From Gammaproteobacteria bacterium (GTDB taxonomy: Bacteria > Pseudomonadota > Gammaproteobacteria > Acidiferrobacterales > Sulfurifustaceae): a stretch of DNA of 50,756 nt. Made by a program: the position numbers and the translations under genes. Within the stretch, counting starts at the first letter, position 1. Each line of letters starts with the position of its first letter. The DNA is taken from contig JAOTWF010000012.1 of assembly GCA_029863005.1 (NCBI GenBank), positions 1-50,756 of the forward strand. The letters are read 5' to 3'. The notes below the pieces were generated by a model. The model was not told where the DNA came from. It saw only the letters and a program-made list of their open reading frames with translations, and did not search any database. Below, one piece after another: positions 26,214-34,385 of the stretch.

Positions 26214-26819
26214 TCAATCGAATAAATAAACCGCCTGGTCCGTGATGACGCTGGCGAGTGAGATGTCCCAGGGATCGGCCGTCAGTCCGTTGACGCGCTG
26301 GAAATCATACGCGATTCCGAGCAAATGTGGCTTGCGCCAGTGATGGCGGTGACGGAGGAACTCCAGGCTGCGATCATAATAGCCGCCGCCCATGCCCAGG
26401 CGGTGGCCGTGGTCGTCGAAGCCGACCAGCGGCATGAGAATCAGGTCCAGTTCCTGGGCGCGCACCAGGTCGCGCGACGGCACCACCGGTTCCGGGATGC
26501 CGAAGCGGTTGGGGTGAAGTTTCGTGTCGGTTTCCATGCGGGCGAACCACAGGCGATCGTGCGACAAGCGCGAGAGTACCGGTAAATAACAGTCTTTCTG
26601 CATTAGGCGGATGTGCGCGAGGATAGGGTGCGTGTCGATCTCGCCGTCGTTAGGCAGATAGCAAGCGATGCGCCGGCTGGCGAGGAACAGCCGTGAACCG
26701 GTCACATTCGTCGCCAAGCGGCTGGCGGCCTCTTTCTGTTCTTCGGTGGACAGGGCGCGGCGGCGGGCGCGCAATTTCTGGCGCAGAGTGTTTTTATCCG
26801 TGGGCACTGAAATTACCAA
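26214..26819 (-). CDS. fau: 5-formyltetrahydrofolate cyclo-ligase
   Basis: About 201 residues. Converts 5-formyl-THF to 5,10-methenyl-THF with ATP. The family signature RLGMGGGYYDRSLEFL is intact, as are the N-terminal LRQKLRARRRALS and the ACYLPNDGEIDT strand. The start is uncertain: TTG at 26819 or GTG at 26807, neither with a strong ribosome-binding site. It lies about 15 bases after the 3' end of the 6S RNA, the same ssrS–ygfA order as in E. coli, where both are made as one transcript. Confidence 0.92.
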   Translation of the reverse strand: MVISVPTDKNTLRQKLRARRRALSTEEQKEAASRLATNVTGSRLFLASRRIACYLPNDGEIDTHPILAHIRLMQKDCYLPVLSRLSHDRLWFARMETDTKLHPNRFGIPEPVVPSRDLVRAQELDLILMPLVGFDDHGHRLGMGGGYYDRSLEFLRHRHHWRKPHLLGIAYDFQRVNGLTADPWDISLASVITDQAVYLFD

Positions 26820-26833
26820 TGCGGAAAAATAAA

Positions 26834-27021
26834 GGCGCCCTCCGCAGATGCCGTGTTGCTCCGTAGCCTTGAACCGTGAGGTTCAAGTGGGTGCCTCAGC
26901 GAGGCTTTCAGGCTTCCCGCTCAAGGCGGGCATGCACACCAGCATCGCAATTCGGCTCCCGTTAAAAGCACTTATAGGTTCAGAGGATAACTGGAGCAAT
27001 CACGCGCACCACAGGGGGCGC
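26834..27021 (-). ncRNA. ssrS: 6S RNA
   Basis: About 188 nucleotides between zapA and the 5-FCL gene on the same strand, the canonical position and length. The conserved 3' arm CTTGAACC-TCAC-GGTTCAAG (minus strand, about 26870–26890) corresponds to the TTGAACC hairpin of E. coli 6S RNA, followed by CTACGGAGCAACACGGCATC. The 5' end (GCGCCCCCTGTGG) pairs with the 3' end (GCGGAGGGCGCC), closing the long stem whose central bubble mimics an open promoter and sequesters sigma-70 RNA polymerase in stationary phase. A long open reading frame on the opposite strand here is a shadow. The ends are estimated to within a few bases. Confidence 0.92.
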
Positions 27022-27027
27022 ACTACA

Positions 27028-27055
27028 ACTATATACCTATTGGCGGGTTTGTGCA
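27028..27055 (-). promoter_or_regulatory. Predicted 6S RNA promoter inside the zapA 3' end
   Basis: On the minus strand TATAGT (27033–27028) lies six bases before the inferred 6S 5' end at about 27021. TGCACA (27055–27050) is a possible -35 element with a 16-base spacer. The promoter overlaps the last codons of zapA. Confidence 0.5.
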
Positions 27056-27348
27056 TCCCAGCGCAGGGCGGCGTCGATCTTAGTCTGGAGGAATTTTATT
27101 TTTTGCACCGTGTCCACGGCCATGCCACCGCGTTGACGCAGATCAAGGAGTTCATGCGCAATGTTGAGTGCTGCCATGATCGAAGTGCGCTCGGTGCCGA
27201 TGACCTTGCCGGTGGCCTGGATCTCTCGCATCTTCCGGTCGAGATAACCGGCGGCGGAGACCAGCGCGGCGCGTTCGTCCTCGGGGCAGGACACCATGAA
27301 ATCCTTTCCGAGTATCGTGACGGTCACTCCATCGCGTGTTTCCTTCAC
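27037..27348 (-). CDS. zapA: Cell division protein ZapA
   Basis: 103 residues, the usual ZapA size. The N-terminal beta part (VTVTILGKDFMVSCPEDER) leads to a long helix (YLDRKMREIQATGKVIGTER) and a C-terminal coiled coil ending in KIKFLQTKIDAAL. ZapA binds and bundles FtsZ protofilaments at midcell. Starts at GTG 27348, one base after the stop of the ZapB-like gene, and is followed directly by the 6S RNA. The order ZapB-like–zapA–6S RNA–5-FCL is the conserved gammaproteobacterial arrangement. Confidence 0.94.
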   Translation of the reverse strand: MKETRDGVTVTILGKDFMVSCPEDERAALVSAAGYLDRKMREIQATGKVIGTERTSIMAALNIAHELLDLRQRGGMAVDTVQKIKFLQTKIDAALRWDAQTRQ

Positions 27349-27349
27349 G

Positions 27350-27577
27350 TCAGCTGCGCTCCAGGGCCTTCAAGCGGTCGATCATGGTTTCAATGCGTGC
27401 GCGGGCGTGCCGCGTCTTTTCCATCAGGCGCGCGTGTTGTTCGCTGAGATTGTTCTGATCCGACTTGAGCGATTGGTTTTCATTTTTCAGGCGCCGACAC
27501 GCCTCGATGAGCTCGTCGATGCGGCTCTCCAGAATTTTGAGATCTGTACTATCCACCTGCGAGTCATCGTTCGCCAT
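27350..27577 (-). CDS. Small coiled-coil protein, ZapB-like (TIGR02449)
   Basis: 75 residues, almost entirely one coiled coil (LKILESRIDELIEACRRLKNENQSL continuing to MEKTRHARARIETMIDRLKALE, given here in parts). This matches the TIGR02449 family that sits directly before zapA in many gammaproteobacteria and is regarded as ZapB-like, so a role in the division ring is likely. The start at 27577 is chosen because the preceding in-frame residues are not coiled coil and overlap the promoter region shared with ygfB. Confidence 0.85.
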   Translation of the reverse strand: MANDDSQVDSTDLKILESRIDELIEACRRLKNENQSLKSDQNNLSEQHARLMEKTRHARARIETMIDRLKALERS

Positions 27578-27723
27578 GAATGTCACCCTACTTCGTTCGT
27601 CTGGACATAATATGCGCACTATAGGACCGTCGCTCGACCGGGTCAACGCTTCCGGTCGGTGCCGGACGGGTGTAGACTTTTATTCCCTCACTCGCCGACC
27701 GATGTCAGAGAGCATTTTACACC

Positions 27724-28281
27724 GTGGAAAATTCGACCACCCTACCTAACTATGATGTGACCACGCGCCTGCTGCACGAGGCCGGAGTTCCGACCGGGGC
27801 GGCCGAGGCGCACGGAATCATCACCGGCGTGCTGTGCGCCCCCGGTGGCGTGCGCGTAGCCTGGGAGGAGCTGGTGCTCGGCCGTGACGCGGGCCGGAAT
27901 CGCGATCCGGAAGCTGCGCTTTCACAGCAGCTGGCGGCGCTGCACCGATCCACCTACGCGCACTTGAGCGGTGTTGACTGTGATTTTTCTCCGTTGCTCC
28001 CCGGCGATGAGCACAGCCTGGCCGAGCAGATCGAGGGTCTGTCCGACTGGTGCCGCGGCTATCTTCTGGGTCTGCACGCGGGCGGTGTGCCGGAGAGTCA
28101 AATCCTGGAGGGAGATGCCGGCGAAATCATTCGGGACATCACCCGTATTTCCGAGGCCGAATTGGACGCCTCGCTGGCCGATGAAGAAGAGGCGCGCGCC
28201 TTGGTGGAGATCGTGGAGTACTTGCGGGTGGGCGTGCAATTGGTGTTCGAGGAGCTGCAACCGCCCGCGGCGAAGCATTAG
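27724..28281 (+). CDS. ygfB: UPF0149 family protein (YgfB)
   Basis: 185 residues, all-helical UPF0149 protein. Landmarks are GAAEAHGIITGVLCAPGG, LSDWCRGYLLGLHAGG and EYLRVGVQLVFEEL. In Pseudomonas aeruginosa YgfB has been linked to control of beta-lactamase and alginate-related regulators; whether that holds here is unknown. Begins at GTG 27724, divergent from the ZapB-like–zapA pair. In most gammaproteobacteria pepP follows directly, but here the PA2778/PA2779 pair on the opposite strand intervenes. Its stop is seven bases from that of the convergent peptidase gene. Confidence 0.9.
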   Translation: MENSTTLPNYDVTTRLLHEAGVPTGAAEAHGIITGVLCAPGGVRVAWEELVLGRDAGRNRDPEAALSQQLAALHRSTYAHLSGVDCDFSPLLPGDEHSLAEQIEGLSDWCRGYLLGLHAGGVPESQILEGDAGEIIRDITRISEAELDASLADEEEARALVEIVEYLRVGVQLVFEELQPPAAKH

Positions 28282-28288
28282 ACGTCCA

Positions 28289-29299
28289 TCATTCCTTCGG
28301 CTTCAACTGGGTTTCGATCTGCTTTAGGGTGGCGCGGTAAATTTTCTGCTGCGGGCCCCCGATTTCCACCGCACGTTGCGCCGCGCTGTGCGCCTCGGTC
28401 AAACGGTCCTGATCCGCCAATGCTTGTGCAAGGTTGTTATACGCCGCGCCGGCCGTTGGATGCTCTCTCGTTGCCTGCCGGAACGCCGCTTCCGCCCCAC
28501 GCAGATCGCCCAGTGCGTAGCGGCTGTTGCCGAGCCCCATCCGAGCGGCCAGGCTCCTCGGCCAGCGATCGAGCGCCGTGGCATAGGCCACCGTGGTTTC
28601 CGGCCAGCGTGAAAGACGTTCGAGTGGTGCTACGGCCTGCACGTAGGGAATTTCCTCGGCGGTGAAAGGCAGGCGGTCAGGCGGCAGGACCACCATGGCC
28701 CAATATTTCGAGCGCCGCCAGGTGCGCTCGAACACCTTGAACGGGACTTCATGGCGTTTCTCTATTCCTGAACGCAGCACGAGGCGATCACCCTTCAAAT
28801 CAAATCCGACCACCACGGCGTAATGCCATTTGGGATACCACGGCAGACTCAAGTTTTGCAGAATCACCACCGGATTACCGGAAGAGACTTCGGCCAGCAG
28901 CGACTCCAGCTGCGGCTGAATCACATAGGGAATGCGTCCGTGCCGCCGCGCGGCGCCGAGCAGTTCAAGCTGCAGGCTGCCCTGGCGTTCGGGAAGATAA
29001 ATCTGCGGTGCCAGTTCCGCGGGTGAGACGTTCACACCGCTCCAGTTAAGCACCGTTGCCAGCGCCGCCGGCCCACATTGATATTCCTCCTGCGGGAAAA
29101 ACGGGACCGCCGTCATCTCCACCGGTTGCGGAAACACCTCGGCAGTCGAAAGTATTCGATCCGTGTGCAGCGGCGTGCAGCCGGTTGCTATTACAAGGAA
29201 GAAAAGCAGTAAGGCGCACGCGAGCAGGGAACAGGCTCCACCGGCGAAACCAGTGGAGCGGACCGTGGTGAGTCGGGCGCGGGCGCCGAAAGGCAGCAT
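28289..29299 (-). CDS. PA2778-family C39-like cysteine peptidase lipoprotein with TPRs
   Basis: About 336 residues. The N-terminus has a hydrophobic segment ending in a lipobox-like FLVIATGC, so a membrane-anchored periplasmic lipoprotein is likely. A papain-like C39 domain follows: catalytic Cys in QEEYQCGPAALATVLNW, His in KWHYAVVVGF and Asp/Asn region around DRLVLRSG. The last 120 residues contain TPR-like repeats (MGLGNSRYALGDLRGAEAAF, AYNNLAQALADQDRLTEAH). This architecture matches P. aeruginosa PA2778, uncharacterised. The start at 29299 is preferred over a TTG at 29368 because the latter lies in the loop of a terminator hairpin. Confidence 0.83.
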   Translation of the reverse strand: MLPFGARARLTTVRSTGFAGGACSLLACALLLFFLVIATGCTPLHTDRILSTAEVFPQPVEMTAVPFFPQEEYQCGPAALATVLNWSGVNVSPAELAPQIYLPERQGSLQLELLGAARRHGRIPYVIQPQLESLLAEVSSGNPVVILQNLSLPWYPKWHYAVVVGFDLKGDRLVLRSGIEKRHEVPFKVFERTWRRSKYWAMVVLPPDRLPFTAEEIPYVQAVAPLERLSRWPETTVAYATALDRWPRSLAARMGLGNSRYALGDLRGAEAAFRQATREHPTAGAAYNNLAQALADQDRLTEAHSAAQRAVEIGGPQQKIYRATLKQIETQLKPKE

Positions 29300-29350
29300 C
29301 CCGTATTTAGTTACGCTGGAATCTGCCCACACTGAAGTGAATAGGGAAAA

Positions 29351-29378
29351 AGGCGCCGCTCGACGCAAGTCGAGCGGC
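29351..29378 (-). terminator. Rho-independent terminator between the PA2779- and PA2778-type genes
   Basis: GCCGCTCGAC (29355–29364) and GTCGAGCGGC (29369–29378) form a perfect 10-bp stem with a 4-base loop. On the minus strand the hairpin is followed by GCC and five T (+ strand A-run 29347–29351). It lies 36 bases past the PA2779-type stop and 55 bases before the PA2778-type start, so it may set the ratio of the two products. Confidence 0.75.
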
Positions 29379-29414
29379 TTTGAGTTAGCGAGATAGCCGA
29401 TTCAAGCGTGAAGA

Positions 29415-29819
29415 TCAGCGTTTCGGATGTTTGACAAACGGAAAGATATTGGTGAATCCCATGATATCGGTGATCAGCAACAAGACGAAAAGAAATACCA
29501 GCACGCCGAGTCCGTCACCGCCGGCTGGCAGTTGATCCATCTTGGTGGCCAGGGTCTGCACTTCTTCGTCCGTCAGGCTGTCGAGACGCGCCTGCACCTG
29601 GGAGGGATCCACACCTCGGGCCATGAGCTGGGCCTTCACATCATCGCGGTTCAGGGTGCTTACTATACGTTCACGGCTTTGTTGCACTTGAGCCGCGTTG
29701 ACCACGGCTTCGGTCCCGACCATGGCGGCATTCGCGGCGGGGAAGTGCAGGCTGAGCGCCAGCATTCCCAACACGACCAGATGGCTGACGGGTTTGGTGA
29801 GGCGGCGAAGTTTATCCAT
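29415..29819 (-). CDS. PA2779-family membrane protein
   Basis: 134 residues. A signal-peptide-like N-terminus (VSHLVVLGMLALSLHFPAANAA), a helical middle with LMARGVDPSQVQARLDSLTDEE, a short QLPAGGDG linker and a C-terminal membrane helix (VLVFLFVLLLITDIMGFTNIF) ending in a basic tail. This pattern is the PA2779 family, nearly always next to a PA2778-type C39 peptidase. Function is unknown; the pairing suggests it could be a substrate, partner or anchor for that peptidase. Upstream region is divergent from pepP. Confidence 0.88.
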   Translation of the reverse strand: MDKLRRLTKPVSHLVVLGMLALSLHFPAANAAMVGTEAVVNAAQVQQSRERIVSTLNRDDVKAQLMARGVDPSQVQARLDSLTDEEVQTLATKMDQLPAGGDGLGVLVFLFVLLLITDIMGFTNIFPFVKHPKR

Positions 29820-30012
29820 TCCTGGTTCTCCTAAAGACGTGGGTGAGAGGTTAGAAGCATAAAATCATCCACACGGGATGTGGATAGGGCGGCATCCTGT
29901 TTGGTCCCGACCAGGAGACCGGCCGTCGGATTTCCCGCGTTCGACCGCCGGGATTATAGCAACCCTCCAGATTACCACCAGCACCCGGCGACATGCCGCT
30001 GGTTTTGGCATA

Positions 30013-31323
30013 ATGCCTCCCATGGACATGAAGATTTTCCAAAAGCGCCGCGAAACGCTGATGAGCCACATGAGGGGTGGCGTGGCCATTCTGCCGACGG
30101 CGCCGCTGCGCTTGCGTAATCGCGACGTGCACTATCCGTACCGCCCCGACAGTGATTTTTATTACCTGACGCATTTCCCCGAACCCGACGCCGTGCTGGT
30201 GCTGGTACCGGGGCGCAGCCATGGAGAATTCATTTTATTCTGCCGAGAGCGCAACCCGGAGAAGGAAATCTGGGAAGGCCGGCGCGCGGGCCTTGAAGGG
30301 GCGCATGAAATCTATGGCGCCGACGACGCTTTCCCCATCGATGACATCGACGAGATACTGCCGGGCCTGCTGGAGAACCGTGACAAGGTATTCTACAGCA
30401 TGGGGCGCTATCCGGATTTCGACGCTCACCTCATGAACTGGGTCAACGAGGTGCGCGGCAAGGCGCGTAACGGTGTGCACGCGCCCGGTGAGTTTGTCAC
30501 CCTCGATCACATCCTGCACGAGATGCGTCTGTTCAAGGGTCCGGAGGAAATTCGACTGATGAAACGCGCCGCCAAAATATCCGCGCAGGCGCACCGGCGC
30601 GCGATGCAGAGCTGCCGGCCCGGCATGATGGAGTATGAAATTGAAGCTGAATTGCTTCACGAGTTCAGGAAAGGCGGCAGTCCTTTCCCGGCCTATCCGC
30701 CGATCGTCGGCGGCGGCGCCAATGGTTGCATCCTGCATTACACCGAGAACAGTGCTGAGCTCAAATCCGGTGATCTGCTGCTGATCGACGCCGGCGCCGA
30801 GATCGACGGTTACGCCGCCGACGTCACACGCACCTTCCCCGTCAGCGGCCGCTACAGCGGCGAGCAGCGCGCGGTATACGAATTGGTGTTGGCGGCGCAG
30901 AAGGCGGCAATCGAGGAGGTCAAGCCTGGCAATCACTGGAATGACCCGCACGAGAATGCGGTACGTGTGTTGACGCAGGGACTGAAGGACCTGGAGTTGC
31001 TAAACGGGGCGGTGGACGGGCATATCGAGAACGGCGACTACAAGCGCTTCTATATGCACCGCACCGGCCATTGGCTTGGCATGGATGTGCACGACGTGGG
31101 CGACTACAAGTTGGACGACACCTGGCGCCTGCTAGAGCCCGGCATGGTGCTGACCGTAGAACCCGGACTCTATATTGCGGAAGCCAAGGACATACCGGCG
31201 GGCTTTCGCAACATAGGAATTCGCATCGAGGATGACGTGTTGGTCACGCGCGAGGGCAATGAAGTGTTGTCGCGCGACGCCCCCAAGAGCGTCGATGACA
31301 TTGAAGCATTGATGAAGCATTGA
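30013..31323 (+). CDS. pepP: Xaa-Pro aminopeptidase PepP
   Basis: About 436 residues. Removes N-terminal residues preceding proline. Creatinase-like N-domain followed by the pita-bread metallopeptidase core with all di-manganese ligands visible: LIDAGAEIDGYAADVTRTFP (two Asp), HRTGHWLGMDVHD (His), VLTVEPGLYI (Glu) and IRIEDDVLV (Glu). The ATG at 30013 is used; ATGs at 30022 and 30028 are equally possible, and longer extension is not conserved. First gene of the pepP–ubiH–ubiI operon. Three 11-bp tandem repeats cover its stop codon. Confidence 0.93.
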   Translation: MPPMDMKIFQKRRETLMSHMRGGVAILPTAPLRLRNRDVHYPYRPDSDFYYLTHFPEPDAVLVLVPGRSHGEFILFCRERNPEKEIWEGRRAGLEGAHEIYGADDAFPIDDIDEILPGLLENRDKVFYSMGRYPDFDAHLMNWVNEVRGKARNGVHAPGEFVTLDHILHEMRLFKGPEEIRLMKRAAKISAQAHRRAMQSCRPGMMEYEIEAELLHEFRKGGSPFPAYPPIVGGGANGCILHYTENSAELKSGDLLLIDAGAEIDGYAADVTRTFPVSGRYSGEQRAVYELVLAAQKAAIEEVKPGNHWNDPHENAVRVLTQGLKDLELLNGAVDGHIENGDYKRFYMHRTGHWLGMDVHDVGDYKLDDTWRLLEPGMVLTVEPGLYIAEAKDIPAGFRNIGIRIEDDVLVTREGNEVLSRDAPKSVDDIEALMKH

Positions 31324-31335
31324 TGAAGCATTGAT
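31303..31335. repeat. 11-bp tandem repeat (x3) across the pepP stop
   Basis: GAAGCATTGAT occurs three times in perfect tandem (31303–31313, 31314–31324, 31325–31335). The pepP stop (31321–31323) lies in the second copy. Because 11 is not a multiple of three, gain or loss of a copy would alter the last residues of PepP and the spacing to ubiH. Confidence 0.9.
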
Positions 31336-31339
31336 AACC

Positions 31340-32560
31340 ATGCGCACCGATTACGATATTCTTATCATCGGTGGCGGCCTGGTCGGCGCCAGCCTCGGTT
31401 GTGCCTTGCGCGAAAGTCAGTTGCGCCTCGGCGTGATCGAGGCGGTACCGCTCACGGCCTCCACCCAACCGAGCTACGATGACCGCACGCTGGCGCTGGC
31501 CTACGGCTCAAAAAAAATATTCGAGAGCATGGGCTGCTGGACGGATATTGCGCTGGAGGCCACGCCCATCGAGCGTATTCACATCTCCGACCGCGGCCAC
31601 TTTGGCGTGACGCGGTTGTCGGCCACCGAGTTCGGAATGCCGGCGTTGGGTTATATCGTCCCCAACCGGGCGCTCGGTGTTGCCCTGATGAAAACGTTAC
31701 AGATTTCGAATAATATCGAATGGTTGTGTCCCGCGGAAATGCAGGACATCAACATCACTCCCGGATCCGCGACCGTGACCATTCATCACCTAGAACAAAC
31801 GCGGACGCTTACCGCGCGCCTCGTCATCGCCGCCGACGGCGCGCATTCCGCGGTGCGTGCGGCCATGAGGATCGAGTCCGAACGCATCGCTTACTGCCAG
31901 AGCGCCATCGTGACCACGGTCACGGCGGGCGCACCCCACGAAAATACCGCTTACGAACGTTTCACCGATACCGGACCGCTGGCTCTGTTGCCCCTGTCGG
32001 AGAATCGTTGCGCCGTGGTCTGGACCGCGAAAGAGGATGAGGCACCATCCCTTCTGAGCAGGAGCGATGCGGAATTCCTGGATCGATTGCAGTACCGTTT
32101 CGGCGACCGGCTCGGAACGTTCACGCTCCTTGGCAAGCGCGCGGCCTATCCGCTCGCGCTCACACGCGTGGCAGAGCATGTGCGTGAGCGTTTGGCGCTT
32201 ATCGGCAATGCTGCGCACTCGGTGCACCCAGTGGCCGGGCAAGGCTTTAATCTCGGCCTGCGCGATGTGGCCACCATCGCAGAAATACTCACCGACTCCC
32301 TGCGTCGAGGTGAGGATATCGGAAGTCTTACGGCGCTGCGCCGTTATGCCGACTGGCGCGTGCGCGACAACCGGGTAACGGCGGGCTTCACCAACGGGCT
32401 TATCCGGATTTTTTCAAATAACGCCTTTCCGCTCACGCTGGCGCGCAATGCCGGGCTGGTCGCCGTGGATCTATTGCCGGGGGTCAAGCGTCGCTTCGTG
32501 CGTCTTACCAGCGGGCTGGCGGGGCGGCTGCCGCGTCTCGCGCGCGGCTTGCCATTGTGA
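31340..32560 (+). CDS. ubiH: Ubiquinone flavin monooxygenase UbiH
   Basis: 406 residues, class A flavoprotein hydroxylase of ubiquinone synthesis. FAD-binding motifs: DILIIGGGLVGASLG at the N-terminus, RLVIAADGAHSAVRAAM (DG motif) and LIGNAAHSVHPVAGQGFNLGLRD. The Gly-Asn in the last motif, instead of Gly-Asp, is as I remember it in E. coli UbiH and separates this gene from its neighbour. Start at ATG 31340, 16 bases after the pepP stop; a TTG nine bases earlier is unlikely. Peripheral inner-membrane or cytoplasmic Ubi complex. Confidence 0.92.
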   Translation: MRTDYDILIIGGGLVGASLGCALRESQLRLGVIEAVPLTASTQPSYDDRTLALAYGSKKIFESMGCWTDIALEATPIERIHISDRGHFGVTRLSATEFGMPALGYIVPNRALGVALMKTLQISNNIEWLCPAEMQDINITPGSATVTIHHLEQTRTLTARLVIAADGAHSAVRAAMRIESERIAYCQSAIVTTVTAGAPHENTAYERFTDTGPLALLPLSENRCAVVWTAKEDEAPSLLSRSDAEFLDRLQYRFGDRLGTFTLLGKRAAYPLALTRVAEHVRERLALIGNAAHSVHPVAGQGFNLGLRDVATIAEILTDSLRRGEDIGSLTALRRYADWRVRDNRVTAGFTNGLIRIFSNNAFPLTLARNAGLVAVDLLPGVKRRFVRLTSGLAGRLPRLARGLPL

Positions 32561-32576
32561 ATTAAGGGCAAGTTCA

Positions 32577-33794
32577 ATGAAAATCAGTTACGACGTTGTG
32601 ATTGTTGGCGGCGGCATGGTGGGCGCCAGCGTGGCTTGCGCGCTGGGAAATTCATCACTCAAGGTCGCGCTGCTCGATCGCGTACCGGTGCCAGCGCCAC
32701 CCGAGAAGGATTATGATCTGCGCGTGAGCGCCATCACACTGGCCGCCCACACCCTGTTCGAAAACCTCGGCGCGTGGTCCGGCATGGCCCGGCGGCGGGT
32801 TTCTCCGGTGCGGGAGATGCGGGTGAGGAGCGGCGAAGGGAGCGGCGCGATTCACTTCAATGCCGCGGAGATCGGCGAGCCGGCGCTGGCCTGGATTATC
32901 GAGAACAGCGTCATTCAGGCGGCGCTGATCGAGCGGCTGCATCAATTCACCAATATCCATTCTCTCTGCCCAGTCGGAATTACAAATATCACGCTGGCGG
33001 ACAACGGCGCCGTGGTGACGTTGAACGATGAGCGTACCTTGATGGCGAAGCTTCTCGTCGGTGCCGACGGCGCTGATTCCGGAGTGCGGCGTGCGGCCGG
33101 TATTGAGACCCAATCGCTCGATCTGCACCAGAAAGGCATTGTGGCCACGATCACGACCGAGAAACCGCACGAAGCGACGGCGCGCCAGCGCTTTCTTGCC
33201 ACCGGGCCACTCGCGTTTCTGCCAATGGATGAACCGCAAACCTGCTCCATCGTCTGGTCGGCCGATACCGCGCGTGCTGATCAATTGTTTGCGCTTGACG
33301 ATGCCGCTTTCATCCATGAGCTTCAGAACGCCATGGGAGAATCACTGGGCGCGATTCAGACCGTAAGCCCACGCGCTGCTTTCCCTTTGGCGTTGTCTCA
33401 TGCCCGCGCCTACACCGCACCACACCTGGCCCTGGTTGGCGATGCCGCGCACACAGTGCATCCGCTCGCGGGGCAGGGCGTAAACCTGGGTTTCCTCGAT
33501 GCCGCCACACTGGCCGAAGTACTGCTGGATGCGACTGTAAAACATAAAGATATCGGCGCGCATGAAGTGTTGCGACGTTATGAACGCTGGCGCAAGGGCA
33601 ACAATCTCGCCATGATTTCCATCACAGGTGGATTTAAATATCTTTTTGGCAATGATCTGCCGGTGGTCAGCCAATTGCGGAATTGGGGGCTGGATCTCAC
33701 CAATGCGGCGACGCCGGTGAAGAATTTTATTATGAGAAGGGCGAGTGGTTTGGAAGGGGATCTACCTAAGCTCGCGAAGCGAGTTTGGCATTAG
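32577..33794 (+). CDS. ubiI: Ubiquinone flavin monooxygenase UbiI (VisC)
   Basis: 405 residues, paralogue of the upstream UbiH. Motifs: YDVVIVGGGMVGASVACAL, LLVGADGADSGVRRAAG and LVGDAAHTVHPLAGQGVNLG; the Gly-Asp in the last motif and its LGFLDAA continuation are typical of UbiI/VisC, which hydroxylates C5 of the ubiquinone ring. Begins 16 bases after ubiH with the ATG at 32577. This completes the classic pepP–ubiH–ubiI order. Sequence beyond its stop becomes more AT-rich, marking the edge of the conserved block. Confidence 0.92.
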   Translation: MKISYDVVIVGGGMVGASVACALGNSSLKVALLDRVPVPAPPEKDYDLRVSAITLAAHTLFENLGAWSGMARRRVSPVREMRVRSGEGSGAIHFNAAEIGEPALAWIIENSVIQAALIERLHQFTNIHSLCPVGITNITLADNGAVVTLNDERTLMAKLLVGADGADSGVRRAAGIETQSLDLHQKGIVATITTEKPHEATARQRFLATGPLAFLPMDEPQTCSIVWSADTARADQLFALDDAAFIHELQNAMGESLGAIQTVSPRAAFPLALSHARAYTAPHLALVGDAAHTVHPLAGQGVNLGFLDAATLAEVLLDATVKHKDIGAHEVLRRYERWRKGNNLAMISITGGFKYLFGNDLPVVSQLRNWGLDLTNAATPVKNFIMRRASGLEGDLPKLAKRVWH

Positions 33795-34028
33795 ATATTT
33801 TTTTGAGCAGCCTGCCACCGCGCAAACTTGTGAGCGGCTGGCTCCGGCTTGACTCGGAGGCCAGAAAGTACAACCATGGCATGGTTCCGGTTAATTAAAT
33901 GCTGTTTTAGATGACGATGATTCTCACGAGTTAGCGTTTTAGAATTAATTGCCAAAATTGTGCGGTGTTGAGTTTCAAGGTATTCGGAAGAACTCAAACC
34001 GGAATTGAGTCAGGTGTCGAAGAAGACC

Positions 34029-34385
34029 ATGCGAAAAATCGCTTGTTCCGTACTTTTCCTGGCAGCTTCCATAGTCGGTTATGCATCCGAAGCGGACCGG
34101 TCGTCTGCCTCTACATACTGGGATCTAACAACGAGCTATCAGATACCTAAGACAGAGGCAGATCGTCAGCGAGAATGCGCTCGTATCAGACGAGAAATGG
34201 CCCGACTAGAATCATTCACCCAAGCAGAAAATGTAACTACCCCACCCATGGATTCAATTAACGTACTGATCCGAGCTCGTGAGAACATGGCTCGTTTGGA
34301 TAGCCGTGCGGCGGAAGTGAGTTGTCTTGCTGCCATTTCAAGCAACACAGCTTCGAAAAAAATCTCTTATGACGAGTGTTATTAA
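34029..34385 (+). CDS. Small secreted hypothetical protein
   Basis: 118 residues; no family recognised. A short signal peptide (MRKIACSVLFLAASIVGYASE) precedes a mostly helical, charged mature region (EADRQRECARIRREMARLES, then LIRARENMARLDSRAAEVSC). The mature chain has three cysteines (in RECAR, EVSCL and DECY). Codon use and base composition look more AT-rich than the neighbouring ubi genes, suggesting later acquisition. ATG at 34029 is chosen for the signal peptide; an earlier in-frame ATG/GTG-type start at 34005 adds only eight residues. Stands alone between ubiI and the PH-domain gene. Confidence 0.55.
   Translation: MRKIACSVLFLAASIVGYASEADRSSASTYWDLTTSYQIPKTEADRQRECARIRREMARLESFTQAENVTTPPMDSINVLIRARENMARLDSRAAEVSCLAAISSNTASKKISYDECY

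Noticed and set aside
26848-27447. Long plus-strand reading frame of about 199 codons
   Set aside because: It lies antisense to 6S RNA and zapA, shows no family features, and both of those are strongly supported.
33791-33997. 68-codon minus-strand frame after ubiI
   Set aside because: No recognised family and no start context; could be a remnant but nothing supports it.
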